A stretch of 64,000 nucleotides of DNA. It comes from Sulfurimonas sp. HSL-1716. GTDB taxonomy: Bacteria; Campylobacterota; Campylobacteria; Campylobacterales; Sulfurimonadaceae. The position numbers were made by a program, and so were the translations under genes. Shown here piece after piece: positions 27,512 to 36,708 of this stretch (its first letter is position 1; every line of letters begins with the position of its first letter). The notes below the pieces were generated by a model. The model had not been told where the DNA came from. It worked only from the letters and a program-made list of their open reading frames with translations, and made no database searches. Location of the stretch: the NCBI RefSeq assembly GCF_039645975.1, contig NZ_CP147918.1:2170001-2234000 (forward strand). The letters are read 5' to 3'.

Positions 27512-28480
27512 CTAAAAAACGTCTGTTATCGCCTTTTTCACATCTTCGAACATTTTTGCTCTTTTATTTTTGTCATGAGGGATCATATAATGTTTTTGCA
27601 GAGATTCGTCACTGACGCTCTTCCAGCGTGCAGAACTTGCAAAAAGCGAATCGGCGAAGAAAGTCATAGTAGGAATTCCGACAAGTGCTGCAAGATGGTA
27701 TGTTCCCGTCGATGTCGAGACAAAAAGTTTGAAGTTGCTTATAAGCTTGGCAAAGTTCACCAATCCCTCTTTGGAGATATAAAAGACGACATCTTCGTTT
27801 TTGAGTTTTTCTCTGCAATAATCATAAAGATTCTGCTCGTCGGGACCGAAAGTCATCACCGCCTGCAGGCTTTTTTTCTCTAAAACCGTCCTTACAAGCT
27901 CGATATATTCGTCAACGCTCCAATTTGCATCCGATGAGCCGCCAAATCCCGGATGAAAGGCAATAGTTTCTTTTTCTATACTATTGGCTTTACAGAATTT
28001 TTCATACACTTTTAAAGCATCGTCAAATCTTAAAAGCGGTTTTTCAAAATCGAGATCTATATCGGGGAACAATACGCGGGCAAGTTCTAGATTATATTCG
28101 AATTCCGCCATCTTCACTTCACTTCTTCGCTGTTTTACACGTTGTGTATAAAAGATCTGTGCTATTTTTGTCGCAGGAGCAATACGTTTTGGAATTCGGG
28201 CCAGAAACTGTGCAAACGCTACACGGGTATTTGAAAAAAGGGTTATGGAAACATCTATCTTCGCGGCACGGAATCTTTGTGAGAGTTTAAAGACGGATGA
28301 TCTCCCGTCATCGATTATAACTTCGTCGATAAAATCACAGGCATGTGCCAAAGATTCGTTTAAAGGCGCTACACAGACTATGATCCTGTTTCGCGGATCA
28401 TATTTTTTTAGCACCTTGCATGCAGGAAGCGCCGTGATAAAGTCACCAAGCTTATCCGTGCGAACGACCAGGATGTTCAA
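27512..28480 (-). CDS. Glycosyltransferase family 9 (heptosyltransferase-like)
   Basis: A 322-residue GT9 enzyme. The N-terminus MNILVVRTDKLGDFITALPA is the acceptor-side motif of heptosyltransferases. IAFHPGFGGSSDANW and the C-terminal STSTGTYHLAALVGIPTMTFF are the ADP-heptose-binding signatures. It is probably WaaC/WaaQ-like and works with waaF at 35680. Which heptose it adds is not clear. It begins 3 bases downstream of ugd on the same strand. Confidence 0.87.
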   Translation of the reverse strand: MNILVVRTDKLGDFITALPACKVLKKYDPRNRIIVCVAPLNESLAHACDFIDEVIIDDGRSSVFKLSQRFRAAKIDVSITLFSNTRVAFAQFLARIPKRIAPATKIAQIFYTQRVKQRRSEVKMAEFEYNLELARVLFPDIDLDFEKPLLRFDDALKVYEKFCKANSIEKETIAFHPGFGGSSDANWSVDEYIELVRTVLEKKSLQAVMTFGPDEQNLYDYCREKLKNEDVVFYISKEGLVNFAKLISNFKLFVSTSTGTYHLAALVGIPTMTFFADSLFASSARWKSVSDESLQKHYMIPHDKNKRAKMFEDVKKAITDVF

Positions 28481-28483
28481 GGG

Positions 28484-29809
28484 TCAGTTTACTCCGATCT
28501 GGAAATATTCAAATCCCTCTTTATTCATCTTTTCTTTGTTGAACTGATTGCGTCCGTCAAAAAAGATAGGATTTTTCAAAAGCTTTTTCATCTCTTCAAA
28601 GTCGGGACTTCTAAACTCCTGCCATTCCGTGACAAGGATCACCGCATCGGCGTCTTTTAGAGCATCATATTTGGCATCCGCGTAAGAAACACTAGCGTTT
28701 CTTTTTAGATAATGGGCCTCCGCTTCATGGCGCGCTTTTGGATCATAAGCCGTTATTTTCGCTCCTCTTGCGGTAAGCTCGTTGATAATGGTAATAGAAC
28801 TGGCTTCACGCATATCATCCGTTTCAGGTTTGAAGCTAAGTCCCCATACAGCAAAATTTCTACCCTCAAGATTTTCTCCAAATCTCTTTATGACTTTGTC
28901 CGAGATCACTTTTTTCTGTGCATAGTTTACCGCTTCTACCGCATCGAGTATGCGCGGCATATAGCCGTTGTCTTTTGCGGTTTTGGCAAGCGCTTGAACA
29001 TCTTTTGGAAAACAGCTCCCGCCGTATCCGCAGCCCGGATAGATAAAACTGTATCCGATACGGCTGTCGCTTCCTATACCGTTGCGCACTTTGTTGATAT
29101 CTGCACCCACGCGCTCGCAGATTTGGCTCATCTCGTTCATGAACGAGATCTTCGTTGCAAGCATCGCGTTTGCGGCATATTTGGTCATCTCTGCCGATTT
29201 GATATCCATAGAGATGAATCTATCATGCTGCTTCATAAACGGAGCATAGAGCTCGCGCATGATCTCTAGCGCCTTTTCGGAATCTGCTCCGATCACGACA
29301 CGGTCTGGGTGCATAAAATCATTTATGGCAGCACCCTCTTTTAAAAACTCCGGATTGCTAACCACATCGAACTCTATATCGACACCCCGGGCATCAAGCT
29401 CTGCCTGAACGGCAGCTCTTACTTTTTCAGCCGTACCTACCGGAACGGTCGATTTATCGACTATGACCATATAGTCTTTCATGCTTTGACCTATTTTTTT
29501 CGCAACCGCCAAAACGTATTGAAGATCTGCACTCCCGTCTTCACCCATTGGAGTTCCTACGGCGATAAATGAGATAAGCGAGTTGGCAATAGCATCGCTT
29601 GCATCGGTAGTAAACTTCAAAGTCCCTTTTTTATAGTTTTGCAAGGTCATATCTTCCAAACCGGGTTCATAAATAGGAATGATCCCTTCTCGAAGTTTCT
29701 CTATCTTCTTTTCATCTATATCGACACAAGTGACTTTATTTCCCATCTGCGCAAAACATACGCCGCTCACTAGCCCGACATACCCCGTACCGATAACTGA
29801 TATCTTCAT
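28484..29809 (-). CDS. ugd: UDP-glucose 6-dehydrogenase
   Basis: Makes UDP-glucuronate from UDP-glucose. It has 441 residues from the ATG at 29809, which gives [20 protein letters not shown] and has GGGAAG just upstream; an in-frame start 12 codons earlier lacks this context. [39 protein letters not shown] and the catalytic cysteine in [14 protein letters not shown] are typical of Ugd. [15 protein letters not shown] follows in the C-terminal domain. It is the second nucleotide-sugar dehydrogenase in the window and belongs to a different subfamily from the one at 13509. Confidence 0.96.
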   Translation of the reverse strand: MKISVIGTGYVGLVSGVCFAQMGNKVTCVDIDEKKIEKLREGIIPIYEPGLEDMTLQNYKKGTLKFTTDASDAIANSLISFIAVGTPMGEDGSADLQYVLAVAKKIGQSMKDYMVIVDKSTVPVGTAEKVRAAVQAELDARGVDIEFDVVSNPEFLKEGAAINDFMHPDRVVIGADSEKALEIMRELYAPFMKQHDRFISMDIKSAEMTKYAANAMLATKISFMNEMSQICERVGADINKVRNGIGSDSRIGYSFIYPGCGYGGSCFPKDVQALAKTAKDNGYMPRILDAVEAVNYAQKKVISDKVIKRFGENLEGRNFAVWGLSFKPETDDMREASSITIINELTARGAKITAYDPKARHEAEAHYLKRNASVSYADAKYDALKDADAVILVTEWQEFRSPDFEEMKKLLKNPIFFDGRNQFNKEKMNKEGFEYFQIGVN

Positions 29810-29853
29810 AAACTTCCCTATTTTATAATTGTGATATTTTAACAAACAATTGT

Positions 29854-29859
29854 TATAAT
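29854..29859 (+). promoter_or_regulatory. -10 box of the second LTA-synthase-family gene
   Basis: TATAAT at 29854-29859 predicts transcription from about 29866, three bases before an in-frame ATG (29869). AAAAGGGG at 29877-29884 followed by TTG at 29893 is therefore the better translation start. Confidence 0.5.
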
Positions 29860-29892
29860 TTCACTTACATGAAAGCAAAAGGGGTTGTAAAA

Positions 29893-31806
29893 TTGAAATT
29901 TCAAAACAGGTATACACAACTTTTTACTGCCCTGGCTCTTAGTTTTTTATTTTTTCTTGCAACAAGAATTTTCCTATATATCTCATATTTCGATTATTTT
30001 TCAAATCTGGATTTCAACGAAACCGTCCGTTCCTTTATCATGGGATTTCGAGTGGATGCGGCGATCATTTTTACCTTCACATCTCTGCTTTGGCTCGCAC
30101 ATCTGCTGCCTTATAAGTTCACCCTTCACAAACTCTACCGACAATCTTTAGGCATTATCTGGGGAACCATTATCGCCTCCATTATCTTTTTCAATATAGG
30201 CGACTCTCTCTACTTCGGATTCGTAAACCGCCACATAAGCAACGAACTAAGCGTCATAGGCAACGATGTAGGAATACTAGTAGATATGGCAAAAGATTAT
30301 TTTCCTTGGCAAACCGTTATTTCCGTGCTTATCTTCTTTCTCGTTATCTATATTTTCTATAAAATATTTACCGGTAAACTCAAAAATACGCATATAAAAC
30401 AGAGCGAATGGTTCGTTCTGCCGGTCGTCGTTCTCATCGCCTTTGTCGGTATTCGGGGAAAAGTGGACGGCATCTCTTTTGGAACATCCGATGCATTTGC
30501 CGTAAACAAAGTCTCTTCGGGTAATCTGGCACTCAACGGTTTTTTCTGTTTTTACCGCGGAGGTAACAGACAAAATATCTGCCATGCGGCGATGACGACA
30601 AAAAAAGCAGTAGAGATCGTAAAAGAAAATATTCACTCCGGCAAAACAGTATTTGTTAATGAAAAATACCCGTTAATGAGACATTACAAAGAGCCAAACA
30701 AACAAAAATATAACGTTGTTATAGTTCTTATAGAGAGCTTTAGCGCTAAATATCTTGACGCGCTTTCTCATAATGACTATAAAGCGACTCCTTATCTGGA
30801 CAAGCTGGCTCATGAGGGGATCTTATATACAAATTTCTTTGCCAACGGACAAAGATCACTGGAGGGCATCACTTCTATCTACACGGGACTTACTCAGGTG
30901 GTAGGATTTGAAAACCTCGGAGAAGGGTTGGAACTTTACAATCCCAGCTTTTTAGGGAAGCTCGCCCATAAAAACGGCTATACGACGATTGCTATGCAAA
31001 GTTCGGACAGAGGATCTTTTAGAGTAGATAAGTTAAGCAAACTGGCGGGATTTGAAGATTATTACGGTGCAGAAGACATTCCCCGTACGGGAATCGAAGA
31101 GGGAAATCCGCATTTTGGAGCTTGGGACGGAAACATGTTCCGATTTCTTTCACACAAACTGCATGTCATCAAGCAGCCCTTTATCAGCTTTTGTTTCACC
31201 GCATCCACCCATGCACCCTATTATCTGCCGGCAAAACAGTGGGAGATATATCCGCATTCAAAAAACAGTGAGCAGGGATTCTTGAACACGATGTATTACG
31301 TGGATTCGCAAATAAAAGAGTTTATGCAAAGATGTAAAAAAGAACCATGGTTTGACAATACGATCTTTATCTTTACGGCTGATCACGTAGGCCATGCCAT
31401 ACTCGATAAAAAAGTCAAAACAAACTCTCATGAAAAAGAGAGCCTTCTTCCGGATTTTCATATTCCGCTTATCGTTTATGCACCCAAGATTTTCAAACCG
31501 CATACCTCATCGATTGTCGCCTCTCATGACGACATTTTCCCTTCGATAGTCGATATTCTGGGCTGGCAGTCGGACTTTACAACGATGAGCCAATCAATTT
31601 TTGATCAGAGCGTAAAAAAACGGTTTGCATTCGTCAAAAGAGGAAGCACCATTGCCATAACTGACGGCAACGGTTCTGTCGGATACAACTACAAAGATTT
31701 CGTAGATGAAAAAGGGTATGTAAGCAAAAATCTCAAATATCTGCTTTTGGGGTGCGACACCGCCGGAGCGAATCTGCTTAAAAACTCCAGATGGATGAAA
31801 CCGTGA
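29893..31806 (+). CDS. LTA-synthase-family membrane transferase
   Basis: A 637-residue protein with five N-terminal membrane helices and a periplasmic sulfatase-type domain. Motifs: VVIVLIESFSAKYLD (first metal Glu), FFANGQRSLEGITS (probable nucleophile Ser), TASTHAPYYLP, and FTADHVGH with the Asp-His metal pair intact. The TTG start at 29893 makes the N-terminus MKFQNRYTQLFTALALSF, which lines up with that of the paralogue at 33767. The family transfers phosphoglycerol or phosphoethanolamine; the substrate here is unknown. It overlaps the glycosidase-like gene downstream by up to 16 bases, showing a shared message. Confidence 0.88.
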   Translation: MKFQNRYTQLFTALALSFLFFLATRIFLYISYFDYFSNLDFNETVRSFIMGFRVDAAIIFTFTSLLWLAHLLPYKFTLHKLYRQSLGIIWGTIIASIIFFNIGDSLYFGFVNRHISNELSVIGNDVGILVDMAKDYFPWQTVISVLIFFLVIYIFYKIFTGKLKNTHIKQSEWFVLPVVVLIAFVGIRGKVDGISFGTSDAFAVNKVSSGNLALNGFFCFYRGGNRQNICHAAMTTKKAVEIVKENIHSGKTVFVNEKYPLMRHYKEPNKQKYNVVIVLIESFSAKYLDALSHNDYKATPYLDKLAHEGILYTNFFANGQRSLEGITSIYTGLTQVVGFENLGEGLELYNPSFLGKLAHKNGYTTIAMQSSDRGSFRVDKLSKLAGFEDYYGAEDIPRTGIEEGNPHFGAWDGNMFRFLSHKLHVIKQPFISFCFTASTHAPYYLPAKQWEIYPHSKNSEQGFLNTMYYVDSQIKEFMQRCKKEPWFDNTIFIFTADHVGHAILDKKVKTNSHEKESLLPDFHIPLIVYAPKIFKPHTSSIVASHDDIFPSIVDILGWQSDFTTMSQSIFDQSVKKRFAFVKRGSTIAITDGNGSVGYNYKDFVDEKGYVSKNLKYLLLGCDTAGANLLKNSRWMKP

Positions 31807-33050
31807 AAAAGCCATTTGTCTGGGACGATTTTTCGGATCAGCCCTTTCAGTTGAAAGATAAAAATTTTAAAAAGATGATGAGAAAGCGTGAGCTTTTTTC
31901 CATCATAAAAACATCTCTTACCGCTCTTGTCGTTCTGCCGATTTCCGTTTTGATGATGCCTTTTGTCAAGCGTAAAACCGTCGATGCCCAAAACTTTTTT
32001 GCGATGAGCGTAAACCTTGACAAAGAACCTTCCCTCACACAGGAGTTTTTAGAAGACCTCGGCGTCGAGCACATCCTCGTCCGCTGTAAGCTTTGGGAGA
32101 TGGAAAAACTCAGAGAGCTCAACGATTTTATTCTCGCATGCAACGCCAAAGAGGTGACCGTAAACATTCTTCAAGACCGTGAACATATAGACGACCCAAA
32201 ACTTTTAGAAGACGACCTTCGAAAAATATTTACCGGTCTGCAGGCACAAAGATTTCAGATCGGCTCGACCATAAACAGAGCAAAATGGGGATTTTTCAGC
32301 GTCGATGAATACAACCGTTTCTTTGAAACGGCGTACAAGTTAAAACAAAAAGAGTTTCCAAACATCGAGCTTATCGGTAGCGGGGTCATCGATTTTGAGT
32401 ACCATTTTACCGCTCATACGCTGTTTAATTTTTTTGATTACAGATATGACGGCATTGCTTCGCTTTTATACGTAGACAGGCGCGGTGCGCCTGAAAATAC
32501 ACAGATGGGTTTCAGCCTTCTTGATAAAATAGCATGGCTTAGCACCTTGATCTGGCTCAGTCCCAAAAGCAAAAATCGTCTGTATATAACCGAGACGAAC
32601 TGGCCTATCTCAAACACAGCGCCCTATGCACCGACAAGCGAATACGAATGCGTGGATGAAGAGAGTTACGCGAACTATCTGATCCGATACTATCTCCTGG
32701 CATTTGCCTCCCAGCAGGTCGACGCCGTATGCTGGCACCAGCTCATAGCTCCGGGCTACGGGCTTATCGACAACCGGCAAGGCGTAAGAAAACGAAGTGC
32801 TTTTTATGCTTTTAAGACGCTCCTTTTCTTTTTAAAAAGCTCGCAGTTTCTGCGCCTTGATATAAAAAGAGGCTATCACATCCTTCAATGCCTCAAAGAT
32901 GAAAAACTGATCCAGATCCACTGGTCGCTGGAAAAAAGAGCTTTAAAGAACGAAGATTATTTTATCGCTTACTCCAGAGACGGTGAAGTGATCACCGATG
33001 ATGAAATAATCATATTTGACAAGCCCGTATATTTGCAAATAAAAGATTAG
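31791..33050 (+). CDS. Uncharacterised glycosidase-like protein
   Basis: A 419-residue protein whose function I do not recognise with certainty. A cytoplasmic N-terminal stretch and one membrane segment (about residues 40-60) lead to a domain with the strand pattern of a TIM-barrel glycosidase. VEHILVRCKLWEME, INRAKWGFFSVDEYNRFF and YITETNWPISN are notable; the last resembles the nucleophile strand (TE-x-N/G-W) of clan GH-A enzymes. VDAVCWHQLIAPGYG follows. It sits between two LTA-synthase-like genes and a PAP2 gene, so a role in trimming or sensing the decorated glycan is possible. A GTG at 31803, overlapping the previous stop, is an alternative start. Confidence 0.6.
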   Translation: MDETVKKPFVWDDFSDQPFQLKDKNFKKMMRKRELFSIIKTSLTALVVLPISVLMMPFVKRKTVDAQNFFAMSVNLDKEPSLTQEFLEDLGVEHILVRCKLWEMEKLRELNDFILACNAKEVTVNILQDREHIDDPKLLEDDLRKIFTGLQAQRFQIGSTINRAKWGFFSVDEYNRFFETAYKLKQKEFPNIELIGSGVIDFEYHFTAHTLFNFFDYRYDGIASLLYVDRRGAPENTQMGFSLLDKIAWLSTLIWLSPKSKNRLYITETNWPISNTAPYAPTSEYECVDEESYANYLIRYYLLAFASQQVDAVCWHQLIAPGYGLIDNRQGVRKRSAFYAFKTLLFFLKSSQFLRLDIKRGYHILQCLKDEKLIQIHWSLEKRALKNEDYFIAYSRDGEVITDDEIIIFDKPVYLQIKD

Positions 33051-33090
33051 ATATAATTTTACAAATTATAATCAAAGGTTTTTTACGTAA

Positions 33091-33780
33091 ATGCAGCAAA
33101 ACTTTTTTACAAAAAAGAGTTTGGGAGTATTCAACATTGTTTGGATACTTTTTATTACTTCCTCTCTTCTTTTTGTCCTCTTTCCGCAAATAGACCTCTA
33201 TATCTCTTCTTTGTTCTATTACGCAAAAGAGGGTTTTAGCACAAACGGCACTTGGTATGAAAAGCTGCTTTACGATTCGGTAAAACCTGTTGTTGCCATC
33301 GCAGCAGCACTTCCTATTCTTATTTGGTTTTATAACCTTGCAAGCAAAAAAAACCTTTTACATGTAAATGCAAAAGTGGTACTCTATGCTCTTTTGGTTT
33401 TGGCGATCGGTCCGGGTATCATCGTAAACGATATTTTTAAAGAGCATTGGGGACGTGCACGTCCTGCACAGACCGTAGAGTTTGGAGGAAAACTAGAGTT
33501 TACTCCTGCTTTTGTCATAAGCGACCAGGGAGGGTACTCCTTTAGCTGCGGACATGCTGCAGGAGCATTCTTTTTGCTCTCTTTAGCATTGCTTGCAAAA
33601 AGAAAAAAAGCATTTTGGATTACCTTGGCATCTGCCTACGGAATCGCTATCAGCTATATTAGAATCGCTGCTGGAGGGCACTACCTTAGTGATACGGTCG
33701 TCTCATTTTTTATCGTCTTTATCGTCTCTTTAATGCTGCACCATTTTATTTTCAAGGACAAAACATATGAAACTTCGTAA
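33091..33780 (+). CDS. PAP2-family membrane phosphatase (LpxE/LpxF-like)
   Basis: A 229-residue membrane protein with about six helices. The three PAP2 motifs are visible: KEHWGRARP, SFSCGHAAGA and RIAAGGHYLSD. The second motif normally reads PSGH and here reads SCGH. Members remove phosphate from lipid A (LpxE, LpxF), undecaprenyl diphosphate or phosphatidylglycerol phosphate. The substrate is not determined; its overlap of 14 bases with the LTA-synthase-like gene at 33767 suggests phosphate removal coupled to addition of another head group. In Helicobacter pylori, lpxE and eptA form a comparable pair (established knowledge). Confidence 0.85.
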   Translation: MQQNFFTKKSLGVFNIVWILFITSSLLFVLFPQIDLYISSLFYYAKEGFSTNGTWYEKLLYDSVKPVVAIAAALPILIWFYNLASKKNLLHVNAKVVLYALLVLAIGPGIIVNDIFKEHWGRARPAQTVEFGGKLEFTPAFVISDQGGYSFSCGHAAGAFFLLSLALLAKRKKAFWITLASAYGIAISYIRIAAGGHYLSDTVVSFFIVFIVSLMLHHFIFKDKTYETS

Positions 33781-35683
33781 TCAGCTCTTGCCTCTGATTT
33801 ATCTGCTTCTCTTTAGTTTTATCGTTATGATGGCGATTCGCTTGAGCCTTTACGGTTTTTATCCCGAAGACTTTGCTGATTTAACGACCGTCGAGTTTTT
33901 CAAATCCCTTTTCATGGGTTTTCGTGTAGATATGATCACCCTTTTTACTTTTTCGTCTATCTTTGTCCTTTTGCTGCTCTTTATACAAAAAAAAGTTATA
34001 AGACTCGCTATAGGACTTTTATGGGGTGTTGTTTTAAACACTATCTTCATTCTAACGTTTAGTGACGTTTTGTACTACTATTACATCCATCGACATATGT
34101 CAAACGAGATATTTAATCTCGGTAACGACACCGACATTATTTTCGGTATGGCTTTTGGTTCTATGCTGCATTATACATTGGTGGCCATAGTTCTGTCCGT
34201 TCTATTTTTATTTGGTGTATACAAACTTTTTAAAGCTGAAGTGCAAACATTTATACGGGGTAAAAAATTCTTTGTTGTATTCTTCGCCGTGGTATTACTG
34301 TTTTTCATAGGAATCAGAAACAATTTTGCAGGAAAAAGCTTCGGTATAAGCGACGCATATGCCGTCAATAAAGTAAGTAGCGGGAACTTGGCATTAAACG
34401 GCTTTTTCACGATGTACCGTTCTGAAGATTCTCCCGCTAAACACAATCTTATGCACCTGAACGAAGCGGTAAAAATAACTCGTAGTGCACTCGCTTCTGC
34501 AAACACACCATATATCTATCCTGAGTATCCTCTAGAGCGCCATTACGCTAAAAAAGACAAGCCGCAATATAACGTCGTTATCGTTTTGTTAGAATCTTTC
34601 GGAGCAGAACATCTTGACGGTTTTACCCATTACAAAGAACTGGGTATCACTCCTTACTTTAAAAAGCTGAGTGAAGAGGGGCTCAAATTTACAAATTTTT
34701 ATTCCAATGGATTCCGTTCTATTTTCGGTATCACTTCTATGTTTTCAGGGGTAACGATTCCACTTGGTTTTCCGTATCTTGGACACGGTCTTGAGCTCTC
34801 AAACCTCAGTTATCTTGGAAAAGTAGCCAAAGAAAACGGGTATCACACTATTGCTATGCAAGCAGCGAACCGCCGCTCTTACAGAGTAGATGCGGTCAGC
34901 CACTTGGCGGGATTTGATCAGTACTACGGCGCACAGGATATGCCTAATGTCGAGCAGGTAGATCCCGGGAGAGCACCGGAAACCGGAACATACGATTACA
35001 ATATGTTCGCTTTTTATCATAAAAAGCTCAATGAGATGAAAGAGCCTTTCTTAGGTTTTGCATTTACGGACACGACTCACTCAGACTATCACCTCCCAAG
35101 CAAAAAGTTCGAGCGTTATCCGCATGATCTTAAAAATTATAACGGATTTCTAAACGCCCATATCTATACCGACGATGCTATAAGACGTTTTATAGAAGGT
35201 GTAAAAAAAGAGCCGTGGTTTGACAAAACTATTTTCATATTTACTTCCGACCATGGAAGCGGTGATGCACTTAATCCTATTGCCAGACAATATCGTCCAA
35301 ATGATAAGCCTCTACCGAGTATAGAGCATTTTAGAATTCCTCTTATCATCTATGCACCAAAAATATTCAAACCGCGTGTTATCAAAACACTGGGATGTCA
35401 TAACGATATTTTCCCAACTATTGTAGATATGCTCGGCTGGAAAGCGGATATTACGACTATGGGCAGTTCGTTGTTCGACAAAAACGTTAGTAAAAGATTC
35501 GCTTACTTTTTTGCAGGTAATCTTATCGGCATCAAAACGAACGAGGGCTACATCAAGTACAACTTCAAACACGTGGTAGAAACTTCAGGTGATGCAAACC
35601 AAACGGCAGATATGAAAAAACTTCTTTTTGCCGTAGATACAGCTGAAGCAGGATTACTACAGAAAAACAAGTGGGCAAAATGA
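33767..35683 (+). CDS. LTA-synthase-family membrane transferase
   Basis: A 638-residue paralogue of the protein at 29893. Five N-terminal helices are followed by a periplasmic sulfatase-type domain with VVIVLLESFGAEHLDG (metal Glu), FYSNGFRSIFGITS (probable nucleophile Ser), FTDTTHSDYHLP and FTSDHGSGD (Asp-His pair). Several stretches, such as AYAVNKVSSGNLALNGFF, match the paralogue almost residue for residue, so the two arose by duplication. The start overlaps the PAP2 gene by 14 bases, and its stop overlaps the ATG of waaF (ATGA). The transferred group and acceptor are unknown, though lipid A or core is favoured by context. Confidence 0.88.
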   Translation: MKLRNQLLPLIYLLLFSFIVMMAIRLSLYGFYPEDFADLTTVEFFKSLFMGFRVDMITLFTFSSIFVLLLLFIQKKVIRLAIGLLWGVVLNTIFILTFSDVLYYYYIHRHMSNEIFNLGNDTDIIFGMAFGSMLHYTLVAIVLSVLFLFGVYKLFKAEVQTFIRGKKFFVVFFAVVLLFFIGIRNNFAGKSFGISDAYAVNKVSSGNLALNGFFTMYRSEDSPAKHNLMHLNEAVKITRSALASANTPYIYPEYPLERHYAKKDKPQYNVVIVLLESFGAEHLDGFTHYKELGITPYFKKLSEEGLKFTNFYSNGFRSIFGITSMFSGVTIPLGFPYLGHGLELSNLSYLGKVAKENGYHTIAMQAANRRSYRVDAVSHLAGFDQYYGAQDMPNVEQVDPGRAPETGTYDYNMFAFYHKKLNEMKEPFLGFAFTDTTHSDYHLPSKKFERYPHDLKNYNGFLNAHIYTDDAIRRFIEGVKKEPWFDKTIFIFTSDHGSGDALNPIARQYRPNDKPLPSIEHFRIPLIIYAPKIFKPRVIKTLGCHNDIFPTIVDMLGWKADITTMGSSLFDKNVSKRFAYFFAGNLIGIKTNEGYIKYNFKHVVETSGDANQTADMKKLLFAVDTAEAGLLQKNKWAK

Positions 35684-36654
35684 AGATCCTCGTTGTTCTT
35701 CCCAACTGGCTCGGCGATGCACTTATGGCAACACCCGCTATCGAATATCTCGCGGCACGTCATCCCGAAGCAAAATTCACTTTTGTCGGAAGTTTTGTTT
35801 CTATCGAGGCGTTAAAACATCATCCACGATGCGAAAAATTTTATATCGATAAAACAAAAGAAAAGGGCAGCAGATTTCTAAACACGTACAGATTCGCAAA
35901 GAAGCTCGGCCGATTCGACTTGGCGGTAAGTTTTAGAAACCAGCTCCATGCATCGCTGCTTTTAAGATGGACAGGCGCACCTATATGCTGTGCCCGGTCC
36001 TCTTGGCATTCACGGCTGCTGCTTACACATACGCCGAATATCTCGACAGATCAGCATTTGGTCCTGCAATACCTTCAGATCGCCGCTTGCAACGCAGATG
36101 AAAAACCGGCGGATGCGCAGCCTCTTAAACTTTACATCCAAAAACACCGTTTTGACAAAGAAACTTTAGGCATAAATGCGGGCGCCACTTACGGAAGCGC
36201 CAAAAGATGGTATCCCGAACGTTTTGCACAGGTTGCGGCTCATTTTAGCGACAGATTCGACATCGTAATCTTCGGCGGACCAAACGAAGTCGAGATGGCT
36301 AAAGATATCGAAAAGGAACTAAAAAGGCTTGGCATAAAAAACTACACGAATCTTGCGGGAAAAACATCCATACAAGAGCTTTGTGCCTATATAGGAGGAT
36401 GCTCGCTGTTTGTCACGAACGACAGCGGTCCCATGCATGTGGCGTGCTCCTATCAAGTACCGACCGTCGCTGTTTTCGGACCGACACGATATAAAGAAAC
36501 CTCACAATGGAAGAACGAAAAAAGCAGGATCGTCCGCCACGAGATGGATTGTTCTCCATGTATGAAACGAGAATGCCCGCTGGGGCATCACAACTGTATG
36601 AAAGAGATCACGGCAGATGAAGTAATCGACGCCGTCAAAAGCCTGCATATTTAA
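35680..36654 (+). CDS. waaF: ADP-heptose:LPS heptosyltransferase II
   Basis: GT9 enzyme of 324 residues that adds the second heptose to the inner core. The ATG at 35680 overlaps the previous stop (ATGA) and gives MKILVVLPNWLGDALMATPA, the WaaF N-terminus. GINAGATYGSAKRWYPERFA and VTNDSGPMHVACSYQVPTVA bind ADP-heptose. A cysteine-rich end (MDCSPCMKRECPLGHHNC) is typical of WaaF. The donor is made by gmhA, hldE, gmhB and hldD between 42193 and 49693. It is the last gene of the transcript that includes the PAP2 and transferase genes. Confidence 0.95.
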   Translation: MKILVVLPNWLGDALMATPAIEYLAARHPEAKFTFVGSFVSIEALKHHPRCEKFYIDKTKEKGSRFLNTYRFAKKLGRFDLAVSFRNQLHASLLLRWTGAPICCARSSWHSRLLLTHTPNISTDQHLVLQYLQIAACNADEKPADAQPLKLYIQKHRFDKETLGINAGATYGSAKRWYPERFAQVAAHFSDRFDIVIFGGPNEVEMAKDIEKELKRLGIKNYTNLAGKTSIQELCAYIGGCSLFVTNDSGPMHVACSYQVPTVAVFGPTRYKETSQWKNEKSRIVRHEMDCSPCMKRECPLGHHNCMKEITADEVIDAVKSLHI

Positions 36655-36665
36655 ATCTGCCAGCG

Positions 36666-36678
36666 ACTAGCGTAGCTA
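36666..36678 (+). repeat. 13-base repeat ACTAGCGTAGCTA, copy 1
   Basis: The same 13 bases occur at 61636-61648. Both copies lie just after the stop codon of a plus-strand gene and just before a hairpin. The core TAGC-GTA-GCTA is itself palindromic. Confidence 0.5.
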
Positions 36679-36700
36679 TTTGGGCTTTTTGCCCAAATAG
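36676..36700. terminator. Hairpin between convergent waaF and beta-CASP nuclease gene
   Basis: A perfect 10-base stem (CTATTTGGGC / GCCCAAATAG) with a TTTTT loop fills the gap between convergent genes. No T run follows, so termination strength is uncertain. Confidence 0.55.
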
Positions 36701-36708
36701 CGTTCAAA

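Noticed and set aside
8215-36654. Glycan region as a recently acquired genomic island
   Set aside because: No transposase, integrase or tRNA-border repeat is present. Some genes look more AT-rich, but this was not measured.
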